DNA from: Sclerotiophoma versabilis
Lineage: Eukaryota > Ascomycota > Dothideomycetes > Pleosporales > Didymellaceae
Reading direction: 5' to 3'
DNA length: 64,000 nt
Assembly (NCBI GenBank): GCA_012274445.1
Contig: JAAROD010000014.1
Location: forward strand, 1,233,001 to 1,297,000
In this document: piece by piece, positions 10,901 to 21,487 of the stretch
How the letters are laid out: every line of letters begins with the position of its first letter
Numbering within the stretch: the stretch's first letter is position 1
The notes under the pieces: generated by a model
Database searches by the model: none
What the model saw: only the letters and a program-made list of their open reading frames with translations
Told to the model about the DNA's origin: nothing
Made by a program: the position numbers and the translations under genes

Positions 10901-13900
10901 GATGGTCTGAGCAGGAGGTACATATGTTGTGGTGAAGCTCAAAGATTGAGTCAGAACCGATGGCGGGGGTATCGAGATGGAGATTGAGGTTGTCGTGTAC
11001 GTGACTAAATTCGGTCAGCGAGAGCTCGGCGAGTAGAACGGAAAGGGCAGGTTTCGATAGGGAGCGTCACGGCGCGTCCGCAGAGTATTAGAGCTGAAGG
11101 GACATTGTATCGAGTCATGTATCGTGTGGGAAACCCATTGCAACCTCCGCATTGAGTAACAAAAGGGGCTTCGGGCTTACTTCATAGTTGTTAGCATGAG
11201 TTCAGGACTTCAATGGGAATTGTTCCGCAGGGTATCTCGCGCGCCCAAATCGATCACACTTACCCTGCAGGAGGAACAATTGTAGAGACTACTATTGAAG
11301 TTGATATGACGGTGACGACAGATGGTATCGAAATTGAAGTTATTGTAAGTGTAGCTAGAGGGAGATTTTGGTTAGTTGCGGTTCAGCAAGCGCCTCAAGA
11401 GGAAGACCAAGTCTGATGAAGAAGATACAATGAAGCCACATGTTTCCAGGTGGTGGGCATCCAGATTGCCCTTCAAATTCGTGCAAAAAAACCCGGTAGA
11501 TTTCTTGATCGCGCAGCCATGTACAAAGCTGAACTTACTACTAGGTTGTTAGCAAAATGTCAAGACTTGGATGGATCAAGCAGCCCCAAGATGCGAGTTA
11601 AGACCACTTACCCTGCAGGAGGAATAGATGTAGACACGACTATTGAGGTGGATATGACGGTGATAGCGGGTGGGACTGAGATTGATGTTGTCGTAAATGT
11701 CACTGTAGAGGCGCTCCAAGTTAGCAGGGATCAATTTTGTCCAAAACGTACAGGAGCGGATGGTGTACTGCTCAATCTACAGAAAGATCCACACGCAGAC
11801 CTCCCTGTGAAATGATCTGCAGAAATATCACAAAAGAGATGCTTACTATTGTCTCGTTAGCAGAGTCTCCCGAATGTGGAGACCAGGAGGCTCAATATTG
11901 CCTGGCCTCAAGCATAAGGGAGCTTACCCAGAAGGAGGGGTGGCTGTCGTCACCACTGTGACAGTTGGAGGAATCGCAGTTGACACCACAGTAACAGCAG
12001 CAGGAATTGCTGTTGACACTACTGTGACAGTTGAAGGAATCGCAGTTGATACTACTGTAACCGCAGGCGGTATGGAAAGCGCCGTGGTTGTGTACGTTAC
12101 TAAAGGAAAAATGCTGGTCAGCAAAAGCTCGAACTCTGAATCAAGAGCTGAAAGGCCAGTCAGCCGGACTTTGAGACTTGTGCTACATTCGAGGAAGGGA
12201 ATAGAGATTAATTTCATGTTTAATGTCGCTTATGCAGTACAAACGCTCGTGTATAGACGTTCGAAGAAGATAGACTCACTGCCGAGTTATTAGTGTTATG
12301 TGCCAAATCACCTGGCCAAGGAAGGGGATACATACCCGGTAGGGGGAATTGACGTAGAAATGACTATAGAGGTAGAGAATACGGTGATAGCTGGTTGTAT
12401 GGACACTGACGTAATTGTAGATATTACTGGAGGACGCGCAGGGTTAGCAAATGAACAGCGCATTGACAAGACAGGCAACTGGCAAGCTTGATCCCCAGAA
12501 CGAAAAGTTCCTAGACATGAGAACCTTTGCTGCTGAGCACACTAAGCCAAGAATGTATTGAGAAGCTTGATCGAGATTTGGAGCTTGATGATCACGCCGT
12601 AGAGGCAAGGCTCGCAAAACTCCTCGAGCAAGATTGAGGTGTCGATGGCGATTATGAGCTTCTACCAGTAGGCTGGAGTAGAGGCTTTTTTGCAGTTCAG
12701 AAATGCCAGACTTACTGCTTTTTGTTAGTGTGGAACTACAGCGCTTGTACTGGAGCGACGCCCACGGCGTCTCACGCTTGCGAGATTTGGAATACGTACC
12801 AAGCAGGAGGGATGGAGGTAGACACAACAGTTACCGCGGGTGGGACGGATGTTATCGTTGTGAGCTGGACTACAGCAGGCAGTGTTTGAACCGATAAGGA
12901 CGTACTAGTAATAATCGACACAGAAGTCGCAGTAATGGTACTGAGCTGTGTTAACATTGAACGAAGGTTTTTGCTGCCAATCAAATCAAGCGCAAGATCA
13001 AAACCATCCTTCAACCCGCTCAAGTATATAATTTCGGTAGAACTCACACAGGGAGAGGAACGACTGTAGTTGTCGAGAATTGAGTGATTGTAGACAGCTG
13101 GACGCTCGTAGAAAGCTGAACAGACACCGATGTACTGGTTATATATTGGGTGACAGCAGGAGACGTTGCAGTCAAAGTTTGTGCCGTAAGGGTTCTTGTT
13201 ACTGGAGGAGCACACAGGTTAGCCAGAGTTCAGAATATCTACCAGACACGCCGCTTTTCGCATGATCGTGCTTCGAAAGATAACATGCTTCAAGATAGAG
13301 AGGCAACTGGCTGACTGGTAACTCTTGCATAGCTTCGCCGCTGCGGAACTGTGATCGACAGGAGATGGACTCACTGCCAAGATGTCAGCATAGTTCTGGA
13401 ACGATCAAAATATTTGGACAGGTCTGAGGCTCCACAAGAGCTTAAGATAAGAGGATTGAAACGCACCCAGTAGGAACAGGTTGCGTAAAGATGGAGTAGA
13501 CAGTGGAGAATAACGTGGCGGTCACAGTGTTAGCAGGAGGTTGCTGAATCACAGTTGATGTAGAGGTAGAGAACAGCGTCGCTGTGGATAATGTGGTCGT
13601 CGATGTAGTGGTGCTGGTAGCAGTCGTGAGAGCTACTGTATTGGTACGAGTTACACCTAGAATTACAATGATCAGCGATTTTCTTGGGGTAATTGAGTCA
13701 TGCAGAGCGTCTTGCACAGCTTTGGCCTGCTAAACGTCTGCATCAGACTCTGTGTCTCCTCACCGAGAAGATTCGTTATTGAAATTGACGTTGTCGTAAA
13801 TGTACTTGTAGTGGTAATGGTTGCATATTGTGTGAATGTTGAAACGACTGAAACTGATATCGTTGCCGTGGAGAAAAGTGTTGCTGTTTGAGTTGTCACA

Positions 13901-13947
13901 GCAAATCGCTGCTCCGTTACAGTAACGGTTGGGTCGACGGCTGGGTC
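4910..13947 (-). CDS. Large Thr/Ser/Val-rich repeat protein, about 20 exons, 5' end not found
   Basis: I read one minus-strand gene, exons at 13947-13764, 13656-13468, 13201-13050, 12945-12801, 12426-12337, 12099-11929, 11702-11613, 11354-11265, 11004-10876, 10615-10375, 9781-9662, 9600-9448, 9136-8984, 8691-8509, 8460-8419, 7784-7629, 7526-7264, 6968-6345, 6126-5615 and 5464-4910. Joined they are 4242 nt, 1413 residues plus stop, in one frame. The protein is built of short degenerate modules such as TVVSTSIPPAG, TTIFVP and STVTFNG, extremely rich in Thr, Ser, Val, Ile and Pro, as in O-glycosylated fungal wall or mucin-like proteins. The C-terminus (ending IFRR) shows no GPI-anchor signal. 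Seven junctions work only as nested [D1] stwintrons (listed separately). Several other introns are long for this genome (292-634 nt). The first exon and any signal peptide lie upstream of 13947 and I could not place them. Splitting into two or three genes remains possible. Confidence 0.6.
8984..9600 (-). repeat. Duplicated 153-nt exon (9448-9600 and 8984-9136)
   Basis: Two adjacent exons of the repeat gene are the same length (153 nt, 51 codons), share both splice sites and phase, and are near-identical over long stretches, notably the block ending in the VYVTPPAVTLTIDNT / IYVTPPAVTLTIDNT segments. Since 153 is a multiple of three and both sides are phase 2, duplication keeps the frame. The exon at 9662-9781 shares the TETLPAxTVTFNG end and looks like an older copy. 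Confidence 0.8.
10616..10875 (-). other. Predicted [D1] stwintron 7
   Basis: Internal intron 10874-10815 (60 nt, ends GGGTAG) sits after the first G of the external donor; its removal joins G10875 to TAAGTA, making a canonical GTAAGT donor. The external intron ends at CCACAG before 10615. The exons then join G|TC in phase 1; a single conventional intron would break the frame. Confidence 0.7.
11005..11264 (-). other. Predicted [D1] stwintron 6
   Basis: Internal intron 11263-11180 (84 nt, branch GCTAAC, ends ATGAAG); its removal joins G11264 to TAAGCC. The external intron ends at TTTAG before 11004, after branch GCTGAC. Phase 1 is kept (G|TC). Confidence 0.7.
11355..11612 (-). other. Predicted [D1] stwintron 5
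   Basis: Internal intron 11611-11538 (74 nt, branch GCTAAC, ends CTAGTAG); its removal joins G11612 to TAAGTT. The external intron ends at CTCTAG before 11354. Phase 1 is kept (G|CT). Confidence 0.7.
11703..11928 (-). other. Predicted [D1] stwintron 4
   Basis: Internal intron 11927-11846 (82 nt, branch GCTAAC, ends CAATAG); its removal joins G11928 to TAAGCA. The external intron has branch GCTAAC and ends CTACAG before 11702. Phase 1 is kept (G|TG). Confidence 0.72.
11938..12069 (-). repeat. 33-bp coding tandem repeat, four units
   Basis: Inside one exon of the repeat gene, four 33-bp units (11938, 11971, 12004, 12037) encode an 11-residue module of the form TVTVVSTAIPx, with a few substitutions between units. 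This is a local expansion of the same module that makes up neighbouring single-module exons. Confidence 0.85.
12100..12336 (-). other. Predicted [D1] stwintron 3
   Basis: Internal intron 12335-12279 (57 nt, branch ACTAAT, ends CGGCAG); its removal joins G12336 to TGAGTC, a GTGAGT donor. The external intron has branch GCTGAC and ends CTTTAG before 12099. Phase 1 is kept (G|TA). Confidence 0.75.
12427..12800 (-). other. Predicted [D1] stwintron 2
   Basis: Internal intron 12799-12715 (85 nt, donor GTACGT, branch ACTAAC, ends AAGCAG); its removal joins G12800 to TAAGTC. The external remainder is 288 nt, the longest of the set, with branch GCTAAC and acceptor CTCCAG before 12426. Phase 1 is kept (T|TA). 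Confidence 0.7.
13202..13467 (-). other. Predicted [D1] stwintron 1
   Basis: Internal intron 13466-13374 (93 nt, donor GTGCGT, branch GCTGAC, ends TGGCAG); its removal joins G13467 to TGAGTC. The external intron ends CTCCAG before 13201. Phase 1 is kept (G|TA); a conventional single intron would leave the Thr-rich frame. Confidence 0.7.
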
Positions 13948-16579
13948 CTGGTTGGATTAGCGCATCGAAGGGTGCAATGAGATGCCTGTGTGCCGTGCAA
14001 AACATAGGAAAGTATATATAGCAAGACAGAAGTAATGAGGCCCAGTCCTATTGTTAATTAGCGAAGTCACCAACTTATAGCTGGCTTCATGTGCACTGGC
14101 AGAACTCGAATCAGGTGGCGCATGAGTACTGTTGTGGCTCCAAGGAGATGTGGCTCTGCACGCAAGCACGGAGATGATCTGGGATGAACGAAACGTCGTG
14201 GACAGCCCCAGGCGAAGTAAACTAACGCATCGCGACATCACGCGCCGAAGCACGATTAATGAGGGTCACATTCCGACAATCATACGAGATGAGGCTCCCG
14301 ATGTTGACATACCATACGTAGTAGGCCAATGCATTTAGTGTGACGATCGAAGAAGGACCAGCCAATGGCAAAGGCAGCAGCTGCACAGATCATGCACTGC
14401 CGCTTGAGGCTCAGATCTTCAGCCCCAGACTCTAGCTCACTCATTGGTGGATCAGCCTCAGCCGCTGATACTGACCCACTCGATCGTTGTGGCCGTGGAA
14501 TGTATTTCGCCCCAGGGAGGTTTCAACGGAGCGAGTGTGCGTGTTTTGGGAGATGTTCAACATAAACATCCGTGAGGCAGAACGGTCGACGCCTGAGCGG
14601 CTGTTGGGCTTTCGCGAAGTTGGGTGCCTTGTTAATCTGTCGCGGGTGCGGGAACGATTCGCCACCTGAGCTCGCGCCGACGCGTCTGGTTGTCAAACAT
14701 AGCGTTTCCTTCAGCGACACCCACCATACCTACTGCGATCACATGTTACATTGATGATATTGCTTTCGCTCCCCCACCTGCAATGCAATTACGCACATCT
14801 GGTAGCTAATAAGGGTTTCAAGTTTGATCAGACAGCTACTCGTCTTCCCGCTCTGCTAAAGTACAATCAGGCTCAACCAATCAGGCTCAACCAACTACCG
14901 TAAATGTCCGATTGGTGCTTGCAAAGCCACGCTTGCTCTCCATGGCTTTGCAGCTTCAATCGCGCTTAAGAAATCGACTCCCGTCCATTGATGCTAAGAT
15001 GCGTGCTACTGCATGCTGTATTGTCCAACAGTATGTTCTATTTGATTCTTGTGCTTCGTCGACGCTCCCCACGTCTTGATATCGCCTGCAGAGCTCCACC
15101 TCCGCCCTACGCATTCTCTAGGTAACTTGCATACGTCGGAATATGGTACGTAACCACGGCTCGGGTAATTTGACAAGCAGATCTTCCCCAATTACTATGG
15201 TACCTGTTGCAAACTTGGTAGGTGGAGCTTGGGAACGCGGGGTTTCTGCTGTGTTTTCTGGGTCAATAGAGCTCAGCTCTATCATCTTTCCAGACAGGAG
15301 CAAATTTATAGACCAATAGATCCTGCTAGAGAGATGCGGTGCTGTACTACCTGCAAAATGAGGCAAGGACTTGCTGTTTTTCATTTTGTAGACTTCTTTG
15401 AAATAGCCGGTTTAACTCGTTTAGTAGAACGATAGGTATAGGAACAGTCGCGCGAGTGCTGGTCATCCTACAATCAAAACCATCCGTTTGTATTGCTGAC
15501 GCAAGAGGCGAAGTAATTATTTGTGGCTCCTTCAGATCATCTATATGTTCTCTCCTCACTCGTCCATATCGCCTCCTACCCAAATGCAGCTCGGTTGATA
15601 TGAGCCAATCCACTAACTTCGCATACTTGCTCTCCACGTGATGAGGGATACTCGTCAAGGTTTGAGCACGCTCTGGATAACAACCATACTCCCCATGATT
15701 TGCCCTCATAACATTGATGACAATAATAAACGAGACGAGGTATATGCCTTAGCTGCTTCTCATTCTAAATGTCCCCTGGACTTAATGTTTGAGTTGAAGA
15801 TTCTACTTGATTTCAAAGCCCAAACAGCTCAGACTTGTACTTTAGCGTCTTATGTCTATCGATATTTGGGGTCCTCGGGGTCCTCGGACACCGGCGCAAA
15901 AGGTTTCGATGGCATAACCCTTGAATAATAATTTATCCCAGTTCGTGCACAGACATAGACACATCTACTTGCGAGTCATCAAATAAGTAGAACTGCTGAT
16001 CGTTCCGCAATTGTCTAGTACCATACGAATTGGTGAAAACGATTATACGAGGCTAGGTTGGAGAGCAGCCAGGGCCGCTCCATCTATCAAGAACGTTAAA
16101 CCAGAGGCTTGAGGGCTGTTTCTGCTGCTGTTTGTAGGCTTCTCCCCTCTGGGACCCCTCTGGAGAAGAGTAGAGCAGGGTACGCTCTAGAACAAGACCA
16201 CTTTTATCTCTATAAAGCCTCTCTCCAACAGAACCTTCTATTGCTGAGATGGTTGGGATACTTCTTAAAGTAGCCTAGAACAATCGCTAATGAGCAAGTT
16301 CTGCAATACTCTTGCTCAATGCAGGCTACTACGTAATACTGCTGGCGTACACCCATACCTTCGGTCTCCGATATCTCCGGTCCGAGATCAATGAGCTGGT
16401 AGCGGCTCAAGCACTGCTTTCCGTCAGATACCGGTAGGCCCGATGTCGCCAATTGAGAACAACACTTAATCAAAACGAAGCCCACCGGAATGTAATCTTT
16501 AACGATACATGCTAAACAGGCGGCAGAGCCATTCTCAAATTCTGTCTTGTATTTGCTCTGCCTTTTCCTAAAATCCAAA
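13948..16579. other. No gene recognised; probable 5' region of the repeat gene
   Basis: The missing first exon(s) of the repeat gene should lie between 13948 and about 14340, where a minus-strand TATATATA motif occurs near 14020 and three frames are partly open; I could not choose a start. Further right, minus-strand ORFs at 15118-15384 and 15347-15709 look loosely protein-like but match nothing I know and may be a decayed gene. A 14-bp direct duplication (ATCAGGCTCAACCA) sits at 14867-14894. Confidence 0.4.
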
Positions 16580-18343
16580 ATGCGCATATCACTGGGGATC
16601 CACCTCGTCTCCATCCTGGGACTGAGTCTCGCTACTACCTACCGTACATTCGAGTCTCAACCCGTTGTGGAAACGACAAACGGTACCCTCGTAGGTGTTC
16701 GAAACTCGCAATATGATCAAGACTTTTTCTTGGGCATCCCATTTGCGCAACCACCAATAGGACGTCTCAGATTTGACCATCCCCATCCGGTCAACCAGTC
16801 TTGGAATAACAGATCAGCCACGGTCTACGGTTCCTGGTGCCACTCTGCTCCTTTGCAACTTATTGGATACTCGCAAACCGGCTTTACCCACGAGGAAAGC
16901 GAGGATTGTCTTACCCTCAATGTTGTTCGACCAAGTCGCTTGCACAGCAGTCTCAAGCTACCTGTCTTAGTTTGGATCTATGGTGGCGCCTTTCAGGAGG
17001 GTGGAAGTGCTGATCAAAGATACAACATGTCTTTCCTTGTGCAAGAGTCTGTGGAAATGGGCATGCCCATTATTGGCGTGAGCCTCAATTACAGGGTTTC
17101 TGGATTTGGATTCCTTCCCGGTCGCGCTGTCAACGAGTCTGGGGTAGCGAATCTCGGTTTGTACGACCAAAGGTTAGCGCTTCACTGGATTCAGGACAAC
17201 ATTGCGGCATTTGGTGGAGATCCTGCCCAGATTACGATCGCGGGTGAATCTGCTGGTGCTGTTTCTGTTGGCCAGCATATACTCGCATATGGTGGACGCG
17301 ACGATAGGCTTTTCCGTGCCGGCATTGCAGAGAGCGGCGGACCAGTGTCACCTAGTCCTCTTCTATCTCTAGATGATCAGGATGCACTATATGAGGTCGT
17401 ACTTAACAAGACAGAGTGTGCAACTGCGGTTGATACACTTCAGTGTCTTCGCGCTGCAGACGTGCAAACTCTAAAAGCCGCTTTCCAGGGAAACATGTAC
17501 CAACCTGTAGTTGATGGAGGTATCATTACAGATTACCCCTCTGTTTCCCTAAAAGAAGGCAAGTTTGTGAAGAGGCCACTCCTTATTGGGGCCAACACGA
17601 ACGAAGGGACCGCGCTAGCTGCATCGGTCGGCGCCCTTGGAATCAACAACCTGTCTGAGTACCGAGCGTTCATAAAAAGATTATGGCCAGCCAGCACTAA
17701 TGCCACAATAAACCTCCTTACGGAAGAATACCTCAACAAATTATCAGAAGAGGAGGTTGAAGCAGACCTCAGCACTGTGATGCCATCGCCAGGTCCAGAA
17801 TATGGAGCTCTCTATGGAAGGGTCACCTTGTTGCAGGGAGACATATTCTTTATCTCCGGAAGGCGCCATGCTGCAGAAGTTTGGAGTCAGCACGGAGTTC
17901 CTGCATTTAGTTACCGCTTCAACACGGTGCCGAATGGTTTAGATCCCAACACTGTTGGTGTGACACATTTTCAGGAAATCCCCTTCGTTTTCAGGAACTT
18001 TGACGGCGTTGGCTTTGAGATTAACCGACTCGCATCTAACTCAACGGATATCCAGCAAGGACGTCAAGAGGTCAGTAACCTTATGAGCCGCATGTGGATT
18101 AGCTTCACAAACACCATGTCACCGAACGCCCACCAAGGTATGTTACATTCAATAATTCAACATAGCATATTAATATTAACCATACATACAGTTCACGACT
18201 TCAAGGCGATATGGCCGACTTATACTCCGAAAACAGCAGTGAACATGGTCTTTTCTTTGAACAACACAAGGCTAGAGCCAGATACGTGGAGGAAGAGTGC
18301 TATTAGCCGCGTCATAAGCCTCTATAAAAGCTTCCAGACATAG
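16580..18343 (+). CDS. Secreted type-B carboxylesterase/lipase
   Basis: Two exons (16580-18137, 18192-18343) encode 569 residues of the carboxylesterase type B family, alpha/beta-fold enzymes that cleave carboxylic esters. The start at 16580 gives a signal peptide (hydrophobic residues 3-18), so secretion is likely; an ATG at 16547 would bury it. Catalytic triad as seen: Ser224 in GESAGA, Glu342 in ANTNEGT, His463 in VTHFQE. The oxyanion segment WIYGGAFQEGG and the EDCLTLNVVRP motif are intact, and several NxS/T sites are present. The 54-nt intron 18138-18191 (GTATGT, branch TTAAC, ACAG) has no stop and is a multiple of three, so the unspliced frame also stays open; splicing restores HQVHDFKAIWP, which fits the family. 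Confidence 0.88.
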   Translation: MRISLGIHLVSILGLSLATTYRTFESQPVVETTNGTLVGVRNSQYDQDFFLGIPFAQPPIGRLRFDHPHPVNQSWNNRSATVYGSWCHSAPLQLIGYSQTGFTHEESEDCLTLNVVRPSRLHSSLKLPVLVWIYGGAFQEGGSADQRYNMSFLVQESVEMGMPIIGVSLNYRVSGFGFLPGRAVNESGVANLGLYDQRLALHWIQDNIAAFGGDPAQITIAGESAGAVSVGQHILAYGGRDDRLFRAGIAESGGPVSPSPLLSLDDQDALYEVVLNKTECATAVDTLQCLRAADVQTLKAAFQGNMYQPVVDGGIITDYPSVSLKEGKFVKRPLLIGANTNEGTALAASVGALGINNLSEYRAFIKRLWPASTNATINLLTEEYLNKLSEEEVEADLSTVMPSPGPEYGALYGRVTLLQGDIFFISGRRHAAEVWSQHGVPAFSYRFNTVPNGLDPNTVGVTHFQEIPFVFRNFDGVGFEINRLASNSTDIQQGRQEVSNLMSRMWISFTNTMSPNAHQGMLHSIIQHSILILTIHTVHDFKAIWPTYTPKTAVNMVFSLNNTRLEPDTWRKSAISRVISLYKSFQT

Positions 18344-20413
18344 CTTTCCAGCTGGAAGAGATGCGTTGCTGTTAGCTCAGCTTGTTAGCTCAGCCCGTGC
18401 TTTGAAGTATTAGCATTATTAGTTGAAATGCAGCAAAGGGGAACATGATCATAACAGACATGGAAGCACCTTTCTTACCCCTCCAAGTGAGAGCTTTGTG
18501 CCTACTAATACTTCAATATGGTCTGTCGTAGTAACGCAGGTCAAAGCTTATAAGTTCAGTTTCCGCGTGCATGTCTTCAGTGAGATGCTGCATAGTGCGT
18601 TCAGTTTCGTTCCAGTACTGGTCCAAAGCTCACAAGTACAGCAGGAATCTGCTCTTTTGTGCGATCGATGACTTTGTTATCCATCGAATAACATCTGGCG
18701 GTTTCAATCACTCAATGAGCTGCAACGCACCCGCCCTATGCACGCACAGTAGAACGGAAATCTCTTCATCACTACACACGTTCAGATTGGTGATGAGCCC
18801 CTAGAAGTCGGCGAAGGCAATCAGGTCTGCGTTTTCGGCCACAAAAAGTCAGCACGTGCGATTCCGTCAGCTCATATAACTATTGGCCTAAGTATGGTTG
18901 CTTGGGCAATCTTATGGTCATGCTATGATGAATCGAGAGATAAATAGATTGGGTATTTGAGAGTACGATATTCCTCTAGTATGAGAAGACAATATGAGCA
19001 ACCCATGAGCGTTCATTTTCCTCCCTATAGACGTCTCGTTTTCGAGAGATCCCCTTGTTCCTAAGCCTGCCGCTGAAACACGTGCAACACTGAATGCGAG
19101 CTATTCTTGCCACTGTTGGTCGAGAAACCTTGACCAGAATTTTGTATTAGTGATGATAAGCCAACTATATCACCTGATTTAGGTGGACCTATGTGGGTGA
19201 CATGGCCCTCAGCCCTCGTAACGCGCTTTAACTCCATCTCTTCTACCAACCCTGCTTTCTAACTCTGTATCTTTCCAAGAGGGAAAAGGTTGGTCTTACA
19301 GGTTGCATCCAATAGTATTGGGTCTTAAGTTGTAATCAATATTGTCTCATTGTTGCAAGGCATATCTTGGAGGAAGTAGCTGCATACCTGATATTTGAAA
19401 CTAAACGATATAAAAACAAATCACGGCTTTTAATCACGGCTTGAACCATCTTCTGCAAACACAGAAGTTAATAAACTCTGGTCATCGTGGAGTTTTTTCC
19501 ATGAGATTAGTCATCATGGAAAGAACAAGTCTATGCTACAGCAATGTTAGGTGTAAATTCCAACATGGAGGACTATAACTGTTCGACTTGGAGGAAGAAG
19601 ATTAGTGAGATGAGTATAGTATAGAACAATGATGCTACCCGAGGCAAGCATTACTAAATCAAGTTAGTGGATGCTCGATGCTCAGTTATCCCTGTGTGCA
19701 TTTATCCTACTCTCATCCTATACAATTTATACGGGAGCAACCCATCGTACAGCCGCATTTCTAAAGCGATCCCTCTTTATGACTAACACTGCTTTCAAAA
19801 ACAGCATTAATTGGGTGCAGAATCTTGTTGAGCAAAAGAGCAGATTATAGCTTAGTTTTCATTTTTGCTGGCACAGAGAGCATACCGGATCTTGCATGTT
19901 GTGGTTCTTTGCACGCAACAGAATCTGGTAGTCTCTACCCGGAAAGCGTTAGCCAGCCAAACCCAATATGAGATTACTCATCAGGGGACCGCCGGACTTC
20001 GGTTTATTGCCCGAATCCCACAAGCTGTCTAGCCCCAAATTCTAAAACACTCCAAGGAACACATCGCACTGTGGGTTTAACCACCGTGCCCAACGGCTGT
20101 TGGGCACTAAGCGCTTCAGGGTGTCGGGCCAAAATTGGTCCTTTCCAAAGTGCCCACCCCTCTAGTGCGCATGGAAAGCTGATCATTAATCGCACCACAA
20201 ATGAACATTCAACGATAATTATGAGGTTTTCGTCCGGCAAGTTGTTAGTCGTGATCACATACTGAAAGCGGTCATGCATGATGCTGGTGTGCCATTGAAT
20301 GAACGACTACTTTGTGGTGCCTTGTCAAGTATCCAGGAATCACCCTAAAGTTCATCGTTTCCACTTTTGAAGGCTTCCAAAACACAGAGAACGTGCACTA
20401 TCAGATCTCTACA
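18344..20413. other. No gene recognised
   Basis: About 2 kb of moderately AT-rich sequence with only short unconvincing ORFs on both strands. The right end is the upstream region of the broken reductase gene. Confidence 0.45.
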
Positions 20414-21487
20414 ATGAAGGCCCTTGTGACAGAGCGAGGAATACTCACTCGATCCGCCAACCTGCTTACCGGGAAGTCGCTTGGCAAAGGCATCAAACAG
20501 TCAGATGTTCCCCGGCCTATACTTTCAAAAAACGAGATCTTAGTCAAAGTTCTCGCGACAGCCCTCAACCCGATTGACGCTAAGTTTATCGATTTCATTG
20601 CACCTTCAGGCAACATCGCTGGCTGCGACTTTGCAGGAGTAGTCGAAGAGATTGGGGAAAACGCATCGGGTGCATGGCAGGTTAACGACAGGGTAGCTGG
20701 GTTTGTGCAAGGCGGTATTGACTAAGGTCGGGGTTCCTTCGCGGAATACGTCAAAGTTGAATGGGATCTGGTATGGAAGATTCCTAACGGAATGAGCGAC
20801 GAGGAAGCCTCAACATATGGCGTTCCAGCAGTGACTGCCATGCAAGCACTCCATCTTCATCTTGATGCCCCTTGGCCTGATGAAAACGGCTCGCAACTGA
20901 ACTCCGGTGGCACCACAATTTTCATCTACGCAGGATCTAGTAGCGTAGGCCTCTTTGCAATTCAACTGGCCAAAAAGGCGGGCTTCACAGTTGTGACAAC
21001 TGCATCGCCGCATTCTTTCGAGCTCATCAAAAAATATGGTGCGGATCATGTTTTCAATTATCAAGAACCCACCGCGGCCCAAGATATAGCCAGAGCTCAT
21101 CCAAGCATTACGCGGGCTCTCGATTGCTTCTCAGAGGGCAAATCAACTGAGTTCTGCGCACAGATCCTGCAGAAGAACGGCGGCAAGGTTGTAACGTTAT
21201 TGGATACCAAAACCAGCATCCCGGGGGTGAAGGTGGAAATGATCATGTCTTTCCAGCTTCTTGGTCGAGCGTTCGCTTGGTTGCCTCCCATCGGCCCTAA
21301 ATATCCGGCTTCTTCTACAGACCGCGAGGCCCTTGTCAAATTCTATCGGGGTCTATCCGAGCTTACGGAAACGATCAAAGCACCTCCCATAACCGTGGTA
21401 GGTGTTGGATTTCATGGGATCCTTGAGGGTCTTGACAGAATTCGAGCGAAGAAAGTTTCGGGTTCCAAGCTTGTCGTCAAAATGTAA
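20414..21487 (+). pseudogene. Enoyl-reductase-like MDR gene (ToxD/trans-ER type) with an in-frame stop
   Basis: The reading frame from ATG 20414 to TAA 21485 encodes a medium-chain reductase of the zinc-less group that includes ToxD-like and trans-acting enoyl reductases of fungal polyketide pathways. Seen: N-terminal substrate domain with LNPIDAK and GCDFAGVVEEIG, the NADPH-binding turn YAGSSSVGLFAIQLAK, and a C-terminal VGFHGILEGLDRI end near the usual length (about 357 codons). One TAA at 20723-20725 interrupts the frame between GGID and GRGSFAEYVK. Sequence on both sides stays in the same frame and no plausible intron spans it, so it is a nonsense change, possibly CAA to TAA as expected from RIP-type C-to-T mutation. 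Otherwise no decay is visible, so the loss looks recent, or it is a sequencing error. Confidence 0.8.

Noticed and set aside
11213..12491. Plus-strand ORFs with repeated YPAGG / TTIEVDMTV
   Set aside because: They are reverse complements of the Thr-rich exons and their GTAAG donors; splice signals and frame support the minus strand.
15118..15709. Two overlapping minus-strand ORFs that look weakly protein-like
   Set aside because: I could not join them or assign a family; may be a relic, not supported as a gene.
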